Shown: positions 1 to 8,491 of the stretch, piece after piece
How the letters are laid out: each line of letters begins with the position of its first letter
Numbering within the stretch: position 1 is the stretch's first letter
Assembly (NCBI GenBank): GCA_910577925.1
Contig: CAJTOI010000010.1
Coordinates: forward strand, 37,321-101,320
DNA: 64,000 nucleotides
Direction: 5' to 3'
Source: an uncultured Roseburia sp.
Lineage (GTDB): Bacteria; Bacillota; Clostridia; Lachnospirales; Lachnospiraceae
Translations under genes and position numbers: made by a program
The notes under the pieces: generated by a model
Databases searched by the model: none
The model's input: only the letters and a program-made list of their open reading frames with translations
Told to the model about the DNA's origin: nothing

Positions 1-137
1 ACTTCCCCGTGCTCCAAAATCCACTGCTCGGGGCAGACGCCTACCGGCATCTCCGCTTCCTGCAGATTGGTTCCGGTCGCCCCGTCTAAGATTACCGGAC
101 CTTTTTTTACAAGCGATTGAAATTCTTCTCTGGTCAT
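1..137 (-). CDS. Homocysteine S-methyltransferase-like protein, N-terminal part only
   Basis: Only the first 45 or so codons lie in the window; the gene runs off the left edge. The translation begins MTREEFQSLVKKGPVILDGA and continues with TGTNL, which fits the start of the homocysteine S-methyltransferase (MetH N-terminal) TIM barrel, where the D-G-A-T-G-T-x-L stretch opens the first strand. These enzymes move a methyl group to homocysteine to give methionine. Its ATG overlaps the TGA of mnmA (ATGA), so the two are probably co-transcribed and translationally coupled. The zinc-binding cysteines and any downstream cobalamin domains are outside the window, so a stand-alone MmuM-type enzyme and full-length MetH cannot be told apart. 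Confidence 0.72.
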   Translation of the reverse strand, partial: MTREEFQSLVKKGPVILDGATGTNLQEAEMPVGVCPEQWILEHGE

Positions 138-1240
138 TCCGCTCTCCCCTCTCTGTTCTGTTCCCGTATCACGCCGCCCCCGGCCACATAGTCCCCGTCA
201 TAGAGCACCACTGCCTGTCCCGGCGTCACCGCCCGGACAGGTTCAAAAAATTCACAGCAGATCTCATCTTCCCCGGTCCGCGTCACCAGACATCGGTCTC
301 CCTTGTGAGAATAACGGATTTTGGCCGTAAGTTCCGTCTTCTCCCTGATATCCGCAAGCGCCATAAAATTAAGATTTCGGGCATAAAGCCTCGTCGTATA
401 CAGCTCCGTGTCCTCTCCGAGCACCACCTCATTGCGCTCCGTCCTTATCTCCCTGACGAACATCGGCTTCCCAAAGGCGATACCGAGCCCTTTGCGCTGC
501 CCGATCGTATAGTGCGTCACACCCCGGTGGCGTCCGAGTACCGTTCCGTCCGCCGAGACAAAATTTCCCGGTGAAGGCACCTTGTCACCGCATTCTCTGT
601 CGATAAATCCCGCATAATCGTTGTCCGGTATAAAACAGATTTCCTGGCTGTCCTCCTTACCGGCCACCGGGAGCCCTGCGCTCTCTGCGACGGCGCGGAT
701 TTCTTCCTTTGTGTACGCGCCCACCGGCATCAGCGTGCGGGCAAGCTGTTCCTGTGTCAGATTGTACAGTGCATAGGTCTGATCCTTTTTTGCCGTCACC
801 GAATTTCGGACGGCATACCTGCCGTTTGAAAGGCGTTCCACCCGGGCATAATGCCCCGTCGCGATATACTCCGCGCCGATTTCCATACTGCGCTGCAGCA
901 GGGACTCCCATTTCACATAGCGGTTGCAGGCAATGCACGGGTTCGGGGTTCTTCCGCTCAGATACTCCGCCGTAAAATAATCTATCACCTTTTCCTTAAA
1001 CTCCCGCTTAAAATTCATCACATAATAGGGAATCCCCAGCAGCTGCGCCACACGTCTCGCATCGTCCACCGCGCGCAGGCCGCAGCAGCCGCCGTTCTCC
1101 TCCAGAACCGCCTGCTCCTCATCCTGCCATATCTGCATCGTCACGCCAATCACTTCATATCCCTGCTCCTTCAGAAGATATGCGGCGACCGACGAATCCA
1201 CCCCGCCGGACATCCCGACTACCACCTTTGTTCCTGCCAT
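134..1240 (-). CDS. mnmA: tRNA-specific 2-thiouridylase MnmA
   Basis: MnmA adds sulfur to the wobble uridine (U34) of Lys, Glu and Gln tRNAs, using ATP and a persulfide delivered by a cysteine desulfurase. The 368-residue protein has the usual family length. It shows the PP-loop SGGVDSS at residues 11-17, the first catalytic cysteine in NPCIAC near residue 102 and the second in SQEICF near residue 202, then the conserved IGQRKGLG segment and the C-terminal beta-barrel. The start has AGGAG seven or so bases upstream. No cysteine desulfurase gene is adjacent. The stop overlaps the start of the next gene, a methyltransferase-like protein. Confidence 0.97.
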   Translation of the reverse strand: MAGTKVVVGMSGGVDSSVAAYLLKEQGYEVIGVTMQIWQDEEQAVLEENGGCCGLRAVDDARRVAQLLGIPYYVMNFKREFKEKVIDYFTAEYLSGRTPNPCIACNRYVKWESLLQRSMEIGAEYIATGHYARVERLSNGRYAVRNSVTAKKDQTYALYNLTQEQLARTLMPVGAYTKEEIRAVAESAGLPVAGKEDSQEICFIPDNDYAGFIDRECGDKVPSPGNFVSADGTVLGRHRGVTHYTIGQRKGLGIAFGKPMFVREIRTERNEVVLGEDTELYTTRLYARNLNFMALADIREKTELTAKIRYSHKGDRCLVTRTGEDEICCEFFEPVRAVTPGQAVVLYDGDYVAGGGVIREQNREGRAE

Positions 1241-1279
1241 ACGTTTCTCCTGCCTGCTTTCCGAATGTTTTCACAGAAA

Positions 1280-1312
1280 GAGGGTGTCCCGCAAAACACG
1301 GGAGACACCCTC
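1280..1312 (-). terminator. Hairpin, probable terminator or leader stem before mnmA
   Basis: A strong stem pairs GAGGGTGTCCCG (1280-1291) with its complement at 1299-1312 around a short A-rich loop. On the minus strand the right arm is followed only by TTTCTG, so the U-tract is weak. It lies after the FliD-like gene and before mnmA and most simply ends that transcript. A weak minus-strand promoter-like pair (TTGTCA, 17 bases, GATGAT) lies around 1335-1363, which would place the stem in the mnmA leader instead. Confidence 0.55.
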
Positions 1313-1411
1313 ATCCTTACATGCACTATCATCGCATATTTTATTTCTTTTGACAAGCCTATCCGGAAAAATTATTAACCGTTCAGCCACGTCCGTCCGC
1401 AAAACGCGTCA

Positions 1412-2671
1412 TCAGATCATAGAGTTATACAAATCGCCGGAATTGTAATTGTAAGTATAATTTCCGCTTCCGCCGTAGGTGTTGGACTTGGACGCCTGCA
1501 GTCCCGCATAGGTGTCTATCTTGGAAATCTGCGCCTCTAACTCCGCACCGAGGCTTCCGCTTCCCTGGAACATGGATTTCACCTTTGCCATATCCGACGC
1601 TTTGAACTTATCCGCATCAATCGAAAGCTTATTGTCGTCATCAATCCGGATGCCCATCTTGCCGAGCGCGGTCTCGTTTGCCTTAACGAAATTGCTCATC
1701 GTTCTTCTCGCGCGCGCGATATCCGATGTCTTGGAATCCTCCGTCTTATCCATGAGCGCATTGTAATCCTTGATAAAATTCTTTACCGCATCATAGATCG
1801 CGTCTTTGTCGTATTCCTTGACCGTGTTGCCGGCCGCATCCGTCTTCTCAATCATATTGAAAATATTCTTACTGCCGGTCTTGCGCAGCAGAGAAAGCGT
1901 CTTCTGTGCATCCTCCGCAGCTTCCTCAATCGCCGCCAGCGTCCGCGTGCTGTCCTTGGAAGTGGAAGTCGAGGAAGAATTCAGGCCGGAAGTGTTTTTC
2001 TTCGTGGTGCTGCCGGTCTTCTCCGCCTTTTCCGACGCGATCGAAGCATGGCTCTCGATATTGGTCGCCTTTGCACTGATCTGAGATACAAAACCGCCCC
2101 TGGAATGCAGCACGGACTCCACACGCGCCTTGCTCGCATTCTTAAACTTGTCTTCGTCAATCGAAAGCTTGTTATCCGAGCCTACGGTAATCCCGATCTC
2201 GGCAAGCGCTTTCTTATTGGCGTTCGTATAGGATACCATATTCTTCGCATCGCGCAGAACACTGATCGTATCCGTCTCCGCAGCCGCGTCGAGTGTATCG
2301 TTGTAGCTGTTGATAAACTCCTTGGCCGCCTTGTAAACCTTATCCTCGTCGTAGTCTACATACTCATGTCCCGCCGAATCCTTCTTGGTCACAAACAGCG
2401 AATCTTTACCGTTATTCAGCAGAACCGCAGACGCATTCTTGAGATCTCCCGCAGCCGTGCTCACCGCATCCAGATTCAGCTTTGTATCCTTGCCGCCTTT
2501 CTCCTCTGCCTCCGCCGCTTTCTCGTTCGCATAATACGCATTCATCAGCTTACGATAACTGCCGTTCTGTATACTCGCGTAATCGGTATAGCTGATACCG
2601 AGAAAGTCCCCGGAGCCCGAATTTCCGTTCGAATATCCAAGTCCGGAAAACAATGAATTAAAATCTGACAT
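1412..2671 (-). CDS. Protein with two tandem FliD-like repeats (419 aa), function unknown
   Basis: Not a recognised named gene. After a short Gly/Ser/Asn-rich start, two related blocks follow, at about residues 50-200 and 240-395. Each has a helical lead-in, a segment of the type KAAKEFINSYND or DAVKNFIKDYNA, then ALAEIGI or ALGKMGI, and then DNKLSID.DKFK. This pattern resembles the C-terminal domain of the flagellar filament cap FliD (NxFVxxYNxL, then LGxxGIxxxxDGxLxxD). The C-terminus is Tyr/Asn/Gly rich. There is no signal peptide. The start was placed at MSDFNSL because AAAGGAG lies seven bases upstream; a longer frame upstream has no such site. A sigma-28-like promoter lies ahead of it. 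No other flagellar genes are in the window, so a flagellar or adhesin-like role is inference. Confidence 0.8.
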   Translation of the reverse strand: MSDFNSLFSGLGYSNGNSGSGDFLGISYTDYASIQNGSYRKLMNAYYANEKAAEAEEKGGKDTKLNLDAVSTAAGDLKNASAVLLNNGKDSLFVTKKDSAGHEYVDYDEDKVYKAAKEFINSYNDTLDAAAETDTISVLRDAKNMVSYTNANKKALAEIGITVGSDNKLSIDEDKFKNASKARVESVLHSRGGFVSQISAKATNIESHASIASEKAEKTGSTTKKNTSGLNSSSTSTSKDSTRTLAAIEEAAEDAQKTLSLLRKTGSKNIFNMIEKTDAAGNTVKEYDKDAIYDAVKNFIKDYNALMDKTEDSKTSDIARARRTMSNFVKANETALGKMGIRIDDDNKLSIDADKFKASDMAKVKSMFQGSGSLGAELEAQISKIDTYAGLQASKSNTYGGSGNYTYNYNSGDLYNSMI

Positions 2672-2753
2672 ATGATCACTCCTTTGAAATAGAATCCCGA
2701 CTTCCCTGTCCCATTGATGCCGAGTCTCCACTCGGCATTAGTACCTATTATCT

Positions 2754-2780
2754 ATATCGTCATTTCAGCGTGACTCCTTA
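2754..2780 (-). promoter_or_regulatory. Candidate sigma-28 (SigD/FliA-type) promoter for the FliD-like gene
   Basis: On the minus strand TAAG (2777-2780) is followed after exactly 15 bases by GACGATAT (2754-2761). The sigma-28 consensus is TAAA-N15-GCCGATAA, so this matches 3 of 4 and 6 of 8 positions with the correct spacing. It lies about 80 bases before the start codon. A perfect 9-bp hairpin (2717-2738) falls in the resulting leader. Confidence 0.5.
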
Positions 2781-2805
2781 TACTTTTCGGAAAAAAATCC
2801 CAGCC

Positions 2806-3444
2806 TCACTGCAGGTTATGCTTGACGTCCCGCACATCGTAGCCGCGCTTCTCAAGCGCCCGCACCACACGGTCAAAATCCTTTGCCTCCACGCGCAGGA
2901 AGATTTCCGCAAGATCCATCACGTTCGTCGGAATCACCATCATATTGCAGATATCCCCGCCCTCTTTTGCGACAATCTCGCATATCTTGCCGAGCACGCC
3001 GCGGATATCATAGGTGTATATCGCCATCGAATTGTGCTTGTTGCCGAATATCTTCTGATACTCCTTAAACACGGCCTGCTGCGTGACGATACCCAAAAGC
3101 CGGTTTTTGTCGTTTGTGATGGGAATAAACCGGGCCTTCGAGGTGATAAACAGGGCCGCGGCCTCCTCAATCCGGGTATTCTCCCCGATTGTGTCTATCT
3201 TCGTCCGCATAAATCCCTGTACCTTCTCGGCGTTAAATTCCTCTTTCGTCCCCGTAAACTCCCGAAAATACTGTTCAAACAAATACTGTTTTGACAGCAC
3301 GCCGATAAATTCCTGACTCTCGTTTACCACCGGAAGCGACAGAAGTCTCTGCTCGTCGATAATCCGAAGCGCCTCCTCCACCGTGTTGTCCACGCTGATG
3401 CATGCCAGCTGTCTGAAAGGCATCATAATTGCTTTTACCCGCAT
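2806..3444 (-). CDS. CBS-CBS-ACT domain protein (AcuB-like)
   Basis: A 212-residue cytoplasmic sensor-type protein. A CBS pair occupies about residues 8-130: the first repeat reads VEEALRIIDEQRLLSLPVV and the second holds EAAALFITSKARFIPIT. An ACT domain follows at about 139-208 (YTYDIRGVLGKICEIVAKEG). CBS pairs bind adenosyl ligands and ACT domains bind amino acids or similar small molecules, so the protein probably reports metabolic state, but there is no catalytic domain. AcuB proteins have the same order. AGGAGGT eight bases upstream fixes the start. It follows ung but has its own promoter-like sequence. Confidence 0.85.
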   Translation of the reverse strand: MRVKAIMMPFRQLACISVDNTVEEALRIIDEQRLLSLPVVNESQEFIGVLSKQYLFEQYFREFTGTKEEFNAEKVQGFMRTKIDTIGENTRIEEAAALFITSKARFIPITNDKNRLLGIVTQQAVFKEYQKIFGNKHNSMAIYTYDIRGVLGKICEIVAKEGGDICNMMVIPTNVMDLAEIFLRVEAKDFDRVVRALEKRGYDVRDVKHNLQ

Positions 3445-3502
3445 AAGTGTACCTCCTGCACATTTGATGTTGTTGAGGTGTCAAACAGCATCTTTTTTAT
3501 TA

Positions 3503-3532
3503 ATTATACACTATATATTCTCAATCTGCCAG
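3503..3532 (-). promoter_or_regulatory. Probable promoter for the CBS-ACT gene
   Basis: On the minus strand a perfect TATAAT (3503-3508) lies 18 bases after CTGGCA (3527-3532). It overlaps the end of ung and sits about 60 bases ahead of the CBS-ACT start codon. The -10 is strong and the -35 only moderate. Confidence 0.5.
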
Positions 3533-4188
3533 TCTATCGGCGCAACCCCGTTCGCTTTTAAAAATTCATTTGCCTGACTGAAATGCCTGCACCCGAAAAA
3601 TCCTCGGTACGCGGACAGCGGACTCGGATGCGGCGCCTTTAAAATCAGGTGCTTCGGATTTGTCAGCATGGATGCTTTCATCTGTGCCGGTCTGCCCCAC
3701 AGGAAATAGACGACGGGCCGGTCCTGAGCGTTCACCGCCTGGATCACGGCATCCGTAAACTGCTCCCATCCCCTGCCCTGGTGAGAGTTTGCCTGATGCG
3801 CGCGCACCGTCAGCACGGTGTTAAGGAGCAGCACGCCCTGATCGGCCCATTTTTTCAGATAGCCGTTATTCGGTATGGAGCACCCCAGATCCGATTCCAG
3901 CTCTTTATAAATGTTCTGCAGAGAAGGCGGGATTTCTCTCTGATTCGTGGGTACGGAAAAAGACAGCCCGTGCGCCTGATTCACATTGTGATACGGGTCC
4001 TGTCCGAGCAGCAATACTTTCACCTCGCCAAGCGGTGTAAAATGAAACGCGTTAAAAATATCTTCCGCAGGCGGATAAATCACCGCTTTTCCGTATTCTT
4101 CCCGCACAAAACCGTACAGCTCCCGGTAATAGGGCTTTTTAAATTCCGGTGCAAGAGCCGGAAGCCAGTCATTGTCAATCATCGCCAT
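3511..4188 (-). CDS. ung: Uracil-DNA glycosylase, family 1
   Basis: Removes uracil from DNA arising by cytosine deamination or dUTP misincorporation, starting base excision repair. The 225-residue length is standard. The water-activating loop GQDPYH is at residues 62-67, the uracil-binding LLLNTVLTVR lies mid-protein, and the minor-groove leucine loop HPSPLSAYRGF near residue 187 carries the catalytic histidine. GGAGGT lies about seven bases before the start. It begins four bases after hisF and is probably the last gene of the hisH-hisF transcript. Confidence 0.97.
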   Translation of the reverse strand: MAMIDNDWLPALAPEFKKPYYRELYGFVREEYGKAVIYPPAEDIFNAFHFTPLGEVKVLLLGQDPYHNVNQAHGLSFSVPTNQREIPPSLQNIYKELESDLGCSIPNNGYLKKWADQGVLLLNTVLTVRAHQANSHQGRGWEQFTDAVIQAVNAQDRPVVYFLWGRPAQMKASMLTNPKHLILKAPHPSPLSAYRGFFGCRHFSQANEFLKANGVAPIDWQIENI

Positions 4189-4192
4189 GCGC

Positions 4193-4954
4193 TTACCTCC
4201 TTACCGATACTCCCCTCCCCGCAAGATACTCCTTGAGTTCCGGGATTTCCAGTTCCTTGTAGTGAAACAGGGAGGCCGCAAGAACCGCGTCCGCGCCCCC
4301 TTTTGTAAGTGCGTCGTAAAAGTGCTCTTTTGTGCCGGCGCCCCCGGAAGCAATCACCGGAATCCCGACATTCTCTGCAATGATGCCGGTCAGCTCCACA
4401 TCGTACCCGGCTTTCGTCCCGTCGCAGTCCATGCTGGTCAGAAGGATTTCTCCCGCGCCCATTTTATCCGCCTGCACGGCCCACCGGACGGCATCGATTC
4501 CGGTGTCGATGCGCCCGCCGTTTTTGTAGACGTTCCAGCCCGAACCGTCCGCCCGGCGCCGCGCGTCAATCGCGACGACGACACACTGGCTGCCGAATTT
4601 ATCCGCGGCCTCCGAAATCAGCCTGGGCCGGTCAATCGCGGCGGAATTGACGGAAATCTTATCCGCGCCGGCCCTAAGGAGCTCTTTAAAGTCATCCGCC
4701 GTGCGGATTCCGCCGCCCACGGTAAACGGGATAAATACCTGTTCGGCCACACGGCTTACCATATCCGCAACCGTCTTTCTTGCATCCGAGGTCGCCGTGA
4801 TATCTAAAAAAACAAGCTCATCCGCACCGGCCGCGTCATAAGCCGCGGCAATCTCCACCGGATCTCCGGCGTCCCGCAGATTCACAAAATTAACCCCTTT
4901 TACCACGCGCCCGTTATGTACGTCCAGACAGGGAATCACTCTCTTTGTAAGCAT
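4193..4954 (-). CDS. hisF: Imidazole glycerol phosphate synthase cyclase subunit HisF
   Basis: With HisH it makes imidazole glycerol phosphate and AICAR from PRFAR and glutamine-derived ammonia, the fifth step of histidine synthesis. The (beta-alpha)8 barrel is 253 residues from MLTKRVIPCLD, and the two catalytic aspartates fall exactly at D11 and D130. The phosphate-binding TVGGGIR and ASGGAG motifs are present. An in-frame upstream ATG was rejected because GAGGGAGG sits just before the chosen start. hisH lies immediately upstream, and the AICAR made feeds the purine route coded elsewhere in the window. No other his genes are seen here. Confidence 0.97.
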   Translation of the reverse strand: MLTKRVIPCLDVHNGRVVKGVNFVNLRDAGDPVEIAAAYDAAGADELVFLDITATSDARKTVADMVSRVAEQVFIPFTVGGGIRTADDFKELLRAGADKISVNSAAIDRPRLISEAADKFGSQCVVVAIDARRRADGSGWNVYKNGGRIDTGIDAVRWAVQADKMGAGEILLTSMDCDGTKAGYDVELTGIIAENVGIPVIASGGAGTKEHFYDALTKGGADAVLAASLFHYKELEIPELKEYLAGRGVSVRR

Positions 4955-4967
4955 ACGCAAGCCTCCC

Positions 4968-5573
4968 TCACAATTCGGCAAAGTTTTTTAATATCTGCAA
5001 TCCGACGGAGCTGCTCTTTTCCGGGTGGAACTGACAGGCAAATATATTACCGCATTCCACGGAAGCGTGGATATGCACCCCGTATTCCGTCTCCGCCTTC
5101 ACAATCTCCGGCTGTCCGGCCGCAAGATAATACGAGTGTACAAAATATACATAGGGCGTCTGCGCGATTCCCGCAAAAAGTCTTCCGTCGTTTTTCAATT
5201 CCAGCGAGTTCCAGCCGATATGCGGAATTTTGAGCCCCGGCCCCTCCGGAATGCGCAGGATCTCTCCCTCCAGCAGATGAAGTCCCTCCACGCCGCCGCA
5301 CTCCTCGCTGCCCGCAAATAAAAGCTGCAGGCCAAGGCAGATGCCGAGAAACGGTTTCCCGGCATCTGCCGCCTCGCAGATCACCTTGTCAAGCTCGTAT
5401 TTCTTCAGCTGCCGCATCGCCGTGCCGAAAGAGCCGACTCCGGGAAGCACTACCCGGTCCGCAGCAAGAATCTCCCTGCGGTCCCCAGTCACGACGCTCT
5501 CCTGTCCGAGCGCCGCAAAAGCTTTCTCCACACTTTTAAGATTGCCCGCATCATAGTCGATAATCGCTATCAT
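4968..5573 (-). CDS. hisH: Imidazole glycerol phosphate synthase glutaminase subunit HisH
   Basis: Class I glutamine amidotransferase that supplies ammonia to HisF. The 201-residue protein carries the nucleophile C79 in FLGICLGLQ, the oxyanion loop LPGVGSFG and the H183-x-E185 pair in FHPEKSS. The start codon lies two bases after the stop of the large acidic membrane protein, and its GGAGAG site lies within the end of that gene, so the two are translationally close. hisF follows after a 13-base gap. Confidence 0.97.
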   Translation of the reverse strand: MIAIIDYDAGNLKSVEKAFAALGQESVVTGDRREILAADRVVLPGVGSFGTAMRQLKKYELDKVICEAADAGKPFLGICLGLQLLFAGSEECGGVEGLHLLEGEILRIPEGPGLKIPHIGWNSLELKNDGRLFAGIAQTPYVYFVHSYYLAAGQPEIVKAETEYGVHIHASVECGNIFACQFHPEKSSSVGLQILKNFAEL

Positions 5574-5575
5574 GA

Positions 5576-7405
5576 TTACTCTCCGTCCTGTCCCGTGTCA
5601 AAACCGGCCGCGGTCAATATCTGATATATTTCCACGGAATACGCCTCTCTGTCATCGTTTGCATACAGCGCAAGCGCCTGTTCCTCGGACACGCCGAAGC
5701 CGCTCAACGCTCCTACCGCCTGAGTTCTGACGGCCGCAAGCTGTGAAGCGCATCCAAACTGCTCCGCATCCGCCGCGTACTTCTCGCATCTTCCGATCGC
5801 CCGCACCAGCGAGTCGAGCGCCAAATCGTAATAATCATGCGCAAAGAAGCTCTGATATGCGCGGAACTCCCCGGAAGCATACGCTAAAATCCGGCTTTTC
5901 TCGTAGATTTCGATATCCGCCTCTTTGATCTCCATCCCGGAGAGACGGGCAAACGCACTCTCATAATCGCCCAGATCATAACTCTTCTGCGCTTCCGCGA
6001 CGCTGTTGGAATAGCCGAACAGATTTGTTCCGATCACAACGAGCGCAAGCAGGGAACCTGCCATGACAAAGCACAGAATTACCGGCGCCTTCGGCAGCGG
6101 CGGCGTGTTGTCCGGCTCCTTCGGTTTTTTCGGCTTCTTTTCCTTCTTCGGCCGGTTCGCCTTCTCCTGCTTCTTCTGCTCTCTCTTCGCTGCCCGCTCT
6201 TTCTTCTTCTGTTCCTTTTTCTCTTTCTTTTCCTGTTTCTTGCGGGCCTTTTCGTCTATTTCTGATTTTTCCGGAATATCGTCAAGCTCCTGACCGCCGC
6301 CCTCCAAAGCCTGCAGCAGCGCAAGATTGTCATCGGTCAGATCCTCAATATTGGTCGGCATCACCGGCGCGCTCTGGGCCTTTGCCGCCCCGGCTTCTTC
6401 CTCATCCGGCCCGAACAGCAGCATGGAAAACCGTTTCAGGAATCCCGGTTTTTTCTCTTTTGGGGTCTCCTCTCCCGTCGGCTCCGCATCGGATTCACCC
6501 GTCAGTCCCGCAAGACCGTCATCCATCATCATATCAAGTCCGATATCGTCGATATCGCCGCCGTCGGGTACGGCACCCCCAAACTCAGGCTCCGCCGACA
6601 TTAAATCGTCCATATCCCCGGTCCCGTCAAGGTCCGAAAACTCTCCCTCCGACTGGAGGAGATTCATTAAATCATCATCCAACTGCACGTCCGCATCCTC
6701 ATCATCCATTTGATTTTCTTCGGAAACCATAAAGCCTCCCATCGCGTCGGTCTCCTCCGGCAGATTCAGGTCGACATCCGGTATGTCAAACTCTTCTTCC
6801 GATATGGCTTCCGCCGGTTCCGCTGCCTCCGCCGGCAGATCAAACCCGATATCCGGTATCCCATCCGGCACATCCTCGGGGATATCAAGGCCGGCATCCG
6901 GTATGTCATTCAGTCCGACATCCGGTATGTCAAGCTCCAAATCGGGAGCTTCTTCGGTCGGTCCGCCTGCGAGCGCAGGCATATCGCCGATGGTGTCCAC
7001 CATCATATCGTCATCCGGCTCTTCTTTTCCTGCACCGCCCAAAATGCCGTCCAGATTTTCGAAGAATACCTCGTCTCCCGCCGGCTGTTTTACGGATTCC
7101 GCATCCTCGTCTGCGGCCAGTTCCTGCTCGAACTGGCGGATAAACGCATCCGTATCCTCGCCGGACAGAAGCTCTTCCTCAAATGCCTGCAGAAATTCGT
7201 CCTCCGACGCTCCGCTCTCCTCCGCGGAGAGCACCGGTTCCTCCGGCTGCTCCCCCGCAGACACAGGCTCCCCCGCAGGCATTTCATCTGCCGCCGCTGC
7301 CGCAGACACAAGCTCCTCCGCGGGGGCCTCCGACTCGGTCTCTCTCTTTTTCCCACTGATGGATTCCCGCAGCAACCCATCCAGATACTCTTCTGAATTA
7401 CTCAT
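5576..7405 (-). CDS. Large acidic repeat protein with one membrane segment (609 aa), function unknown
   Basis: Not recognised. Residues 1-350 are extremely acidic and Ala/Pro/Glu rich, probably disordered. About residues 150-225 carry a degenerate repeat of the type IPDVGL, IPDAGL, IPDIGF, IPDVDL. Residues 385-437 are a lysine-rich block of KKEKK type. A single membrane segment follows at about 440-464 (ILCFVMAGSLLALVVIG). The last 145 residues are helical and TPR-like (YDLGDYESAFARLSGM, YDLALDSLVRAI). With the basic block before the segment, the N-terminus should be cytoplasmic and the helical domain outside. GGAGGT supports the start. It sits between a CheV-like gene and hisH. A signalling or envelope scaffold is only a guess. 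Confidence 0.85.
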   Translation of the reverse strand: MSNSEEYLDGLLRESISGKKRETESEAPAEELVSAAAAADEMPAGEPVSAGEQPEEPVLSAEESGASEDEFLQAFEEELLSGEDTDAFIRQFEQELAADEDAESVKQPAGDEVFFENLDGILGGAGKEEPDDDMMVDTIGDMPALAGGPTEEAPDLELDIPDVGLNDIPDAGLDIPEDVPDGIPDIGFDLPAEAAEPAEAISEEEFDIPDVDLNLPEETDAMGGFMVSEENQMDDEDADVQLDDDLMNLLQSEGEFSDLDGTGDMDDLMSAEPEFGGAVPDGGDIDDIGLDMMMDDGLAGLTGESDAEPTGEETPKEKKPGFLKRFSMLLFGPDEEEAGAAKAQSAPVMPTNIEDLTDDNLALLQALEGGGQELDDIPEKSEIDEKARKKQEKKEKKEQKKKERAAKREQKKQEKANRPKKEKKPKKPKEPDNTPPLPKAPVILCFVMAGSLLALVVIGTNLFGYSNSVAEAQKSYDLGDYESAFARLSGMEIKEADIEIYEKSRILAYASGEFRAYQSFFAHDYYDLALDSLVRAIGRCEKYAADAEQFGCASQLAAVRTQAVGALSGFGVSEEQALALYANDDREAYSVEIYQILTAAGFDTGQDGE

Positions 7406-7435
7406 CTGGTACCTCCGCTACCTATAACTTAATTC

Positions 7436-7465
7436 GGGGATGTGATAAATAAACTATCACACCCC
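7436..7465 (-). terminator. Intergenic hairpin between cheV-like gene and acidic protein gene
   Basis: The sequences GGGG-A-TGTGATA and TATCACACCCC form an 11-bp stem with one bulge and a short A/T loop. No run of U follows on either strand, so it may be an mRNA processing or stabilising stem rather than a full terminator. Confidence 0.4.
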
Positions 7466-7484
7466 CTCTTCGCCTCAATCTCAC

Positions 7485-8393
7485 TCAGTCCATATGCTTA
7501 TCGATCAGTTTGTCTATCGCCGAAACCAGATTTCCAATCTCGGGCTTGGTCAGCTGGGCATCTGCGCCGAGCTGCTCTCCCTTCCTGCGGATCTCATCGT
7601 TAATCAGCGACGAGAAAATAATCAGCGGGATCTTCCTCAAGACATCATCGGTCTTCGTCAGCTTTGTGAGACGATGTCCGTCCATAAGCGGCATCTCAAT
7701 ATCCGTAATAATACAGTGCACTTTATCGTAGACATTCCCGGCCTTCTTAAACTCCTGAAGCTTATCCCACGCTTCCTGTCCGTTCATTGTCACAATCAGC
7801 TTCGTGTAACCCGCTTTCTTGAGGCAGTCCGTGATCAGCTTGCTCAGCAGCGGGGAATCCTCCGCGAGAAGGATCGGGGAATCGGATCTCTCACGCTCCT
7901 CCATATTCTCGACATCCGATACCTTAAGTCCCGTCTCCGGGCTGATGTCGGTGACAATCTTCTCAAAGTCAAGAATGATAATCAATTTGTCCGCCATCTT
8001 AATGATACCGGTAGACGCGCTGTTCTCCTCCGTGTTGATCGTGGAATCCGGCTTGATGATGGACTCCCAGGATACGCGGTGAATGCCGAGCACCTCATCT
8101 ACGTGAAACGCAATGTTTAACTTGTTAAAGTTCGTGATAATGAACAGTCCCTTATCCTCCATCCCTTCCGGCATACCGAGGCATCTCTTAAGGTTTACCA
8201 CGGAAATCATTGTGTCACGCGGCATGAAGATTCCTTCGATACTCGGATGTGAATTCGGTACCGGCGTAATCGGATAATAATTCAAAATCTCTCTGATTTT
8301 CGCTACGTTAATACCGTAATGGTTATTACCCAGCGTAAACTCTAAAACCTCTAATTCGTTTGTTCCTGATTCCAACAGAATGTTTGTATCCAT
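7485..8393 (-). CDS. cheV: CheV-type chemotaxis coupling protein (CheW plus receiver)
   Basis: CheV proteins link chemoreceptors to CheA and tune adaptation through phosphorylation. Residues 15-150 form a CheW domain (LEFTLGNNHYGINVAKIREI, then GIFMPRDTMISVVNLKRCLG). Residues 173-300 form a response-regulator receiver with acid pair E178/D179, phosphoacceptor D231 in ITDIEMPLMDG and a conserved Lys near the end. The 302-residue length is typical. GAGGAGAGG lies before the start. No cheA, receptors or other che genes are nearby, so the partner complex is coded elsewhere. It supports a motile or chemotactic relative. Confidence 0.93.
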   Translation of the reverse strand: MDTNILLESGTNELEVLEFTLGNNHYGINVAKIREILNYYPITPVPNSHPSIEGIFMPRDTMISVVNLKRCLGMPEGMEDKGLFIITNFNKLNIAFHVDEVLGIHRVSWESIIKPDSTINTEENSASTGIIKMADKLIIILDFEKIVTDISPETGLKVSDVENMEERERSDSPILLAEDSPLLSKLITDCLKKAGYTKLIVTMNGQEAWDKLQEFKKAGNVYDKVHCIITDIEMPLMDGHRLTKLTKTDDVLRKIPLIIFSSLINDEIRRKGEQLGADAQLTKPEIGNLVSAIDKLIDKHMD

Positions 8394-8447
8394 GACTACC
8401 TCTCCTCTCGCTAGTATCGCAATTCAATCCGCAAAATACTTACGGCT

Positions 8448-8456
8448 ATTATAGCA
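8448..8456 (-). promoter_or_regulatory. Extended -10 promoter for cheV-like gene
   Basis: The minus strand reads TGCTATAAT, an exact extended -10, about 55 bases before the start codon, with no clear -35. Closer to the gene is a sigma-28-like pair TAAG and TGCGATAC, but its 17-base spacing is too long. Confidence 0.5.
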
Positions 8457-8491
8457 TATTGGTACTAAAAATGCATTATTTTTCACTCATT

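Noticed and set aside
6060..7427. Serine-rich plus-strand frames
   Set aside because: Antisense to the acidic repeat protein; Ser runs are Glu/Asp codons read on the other strand.
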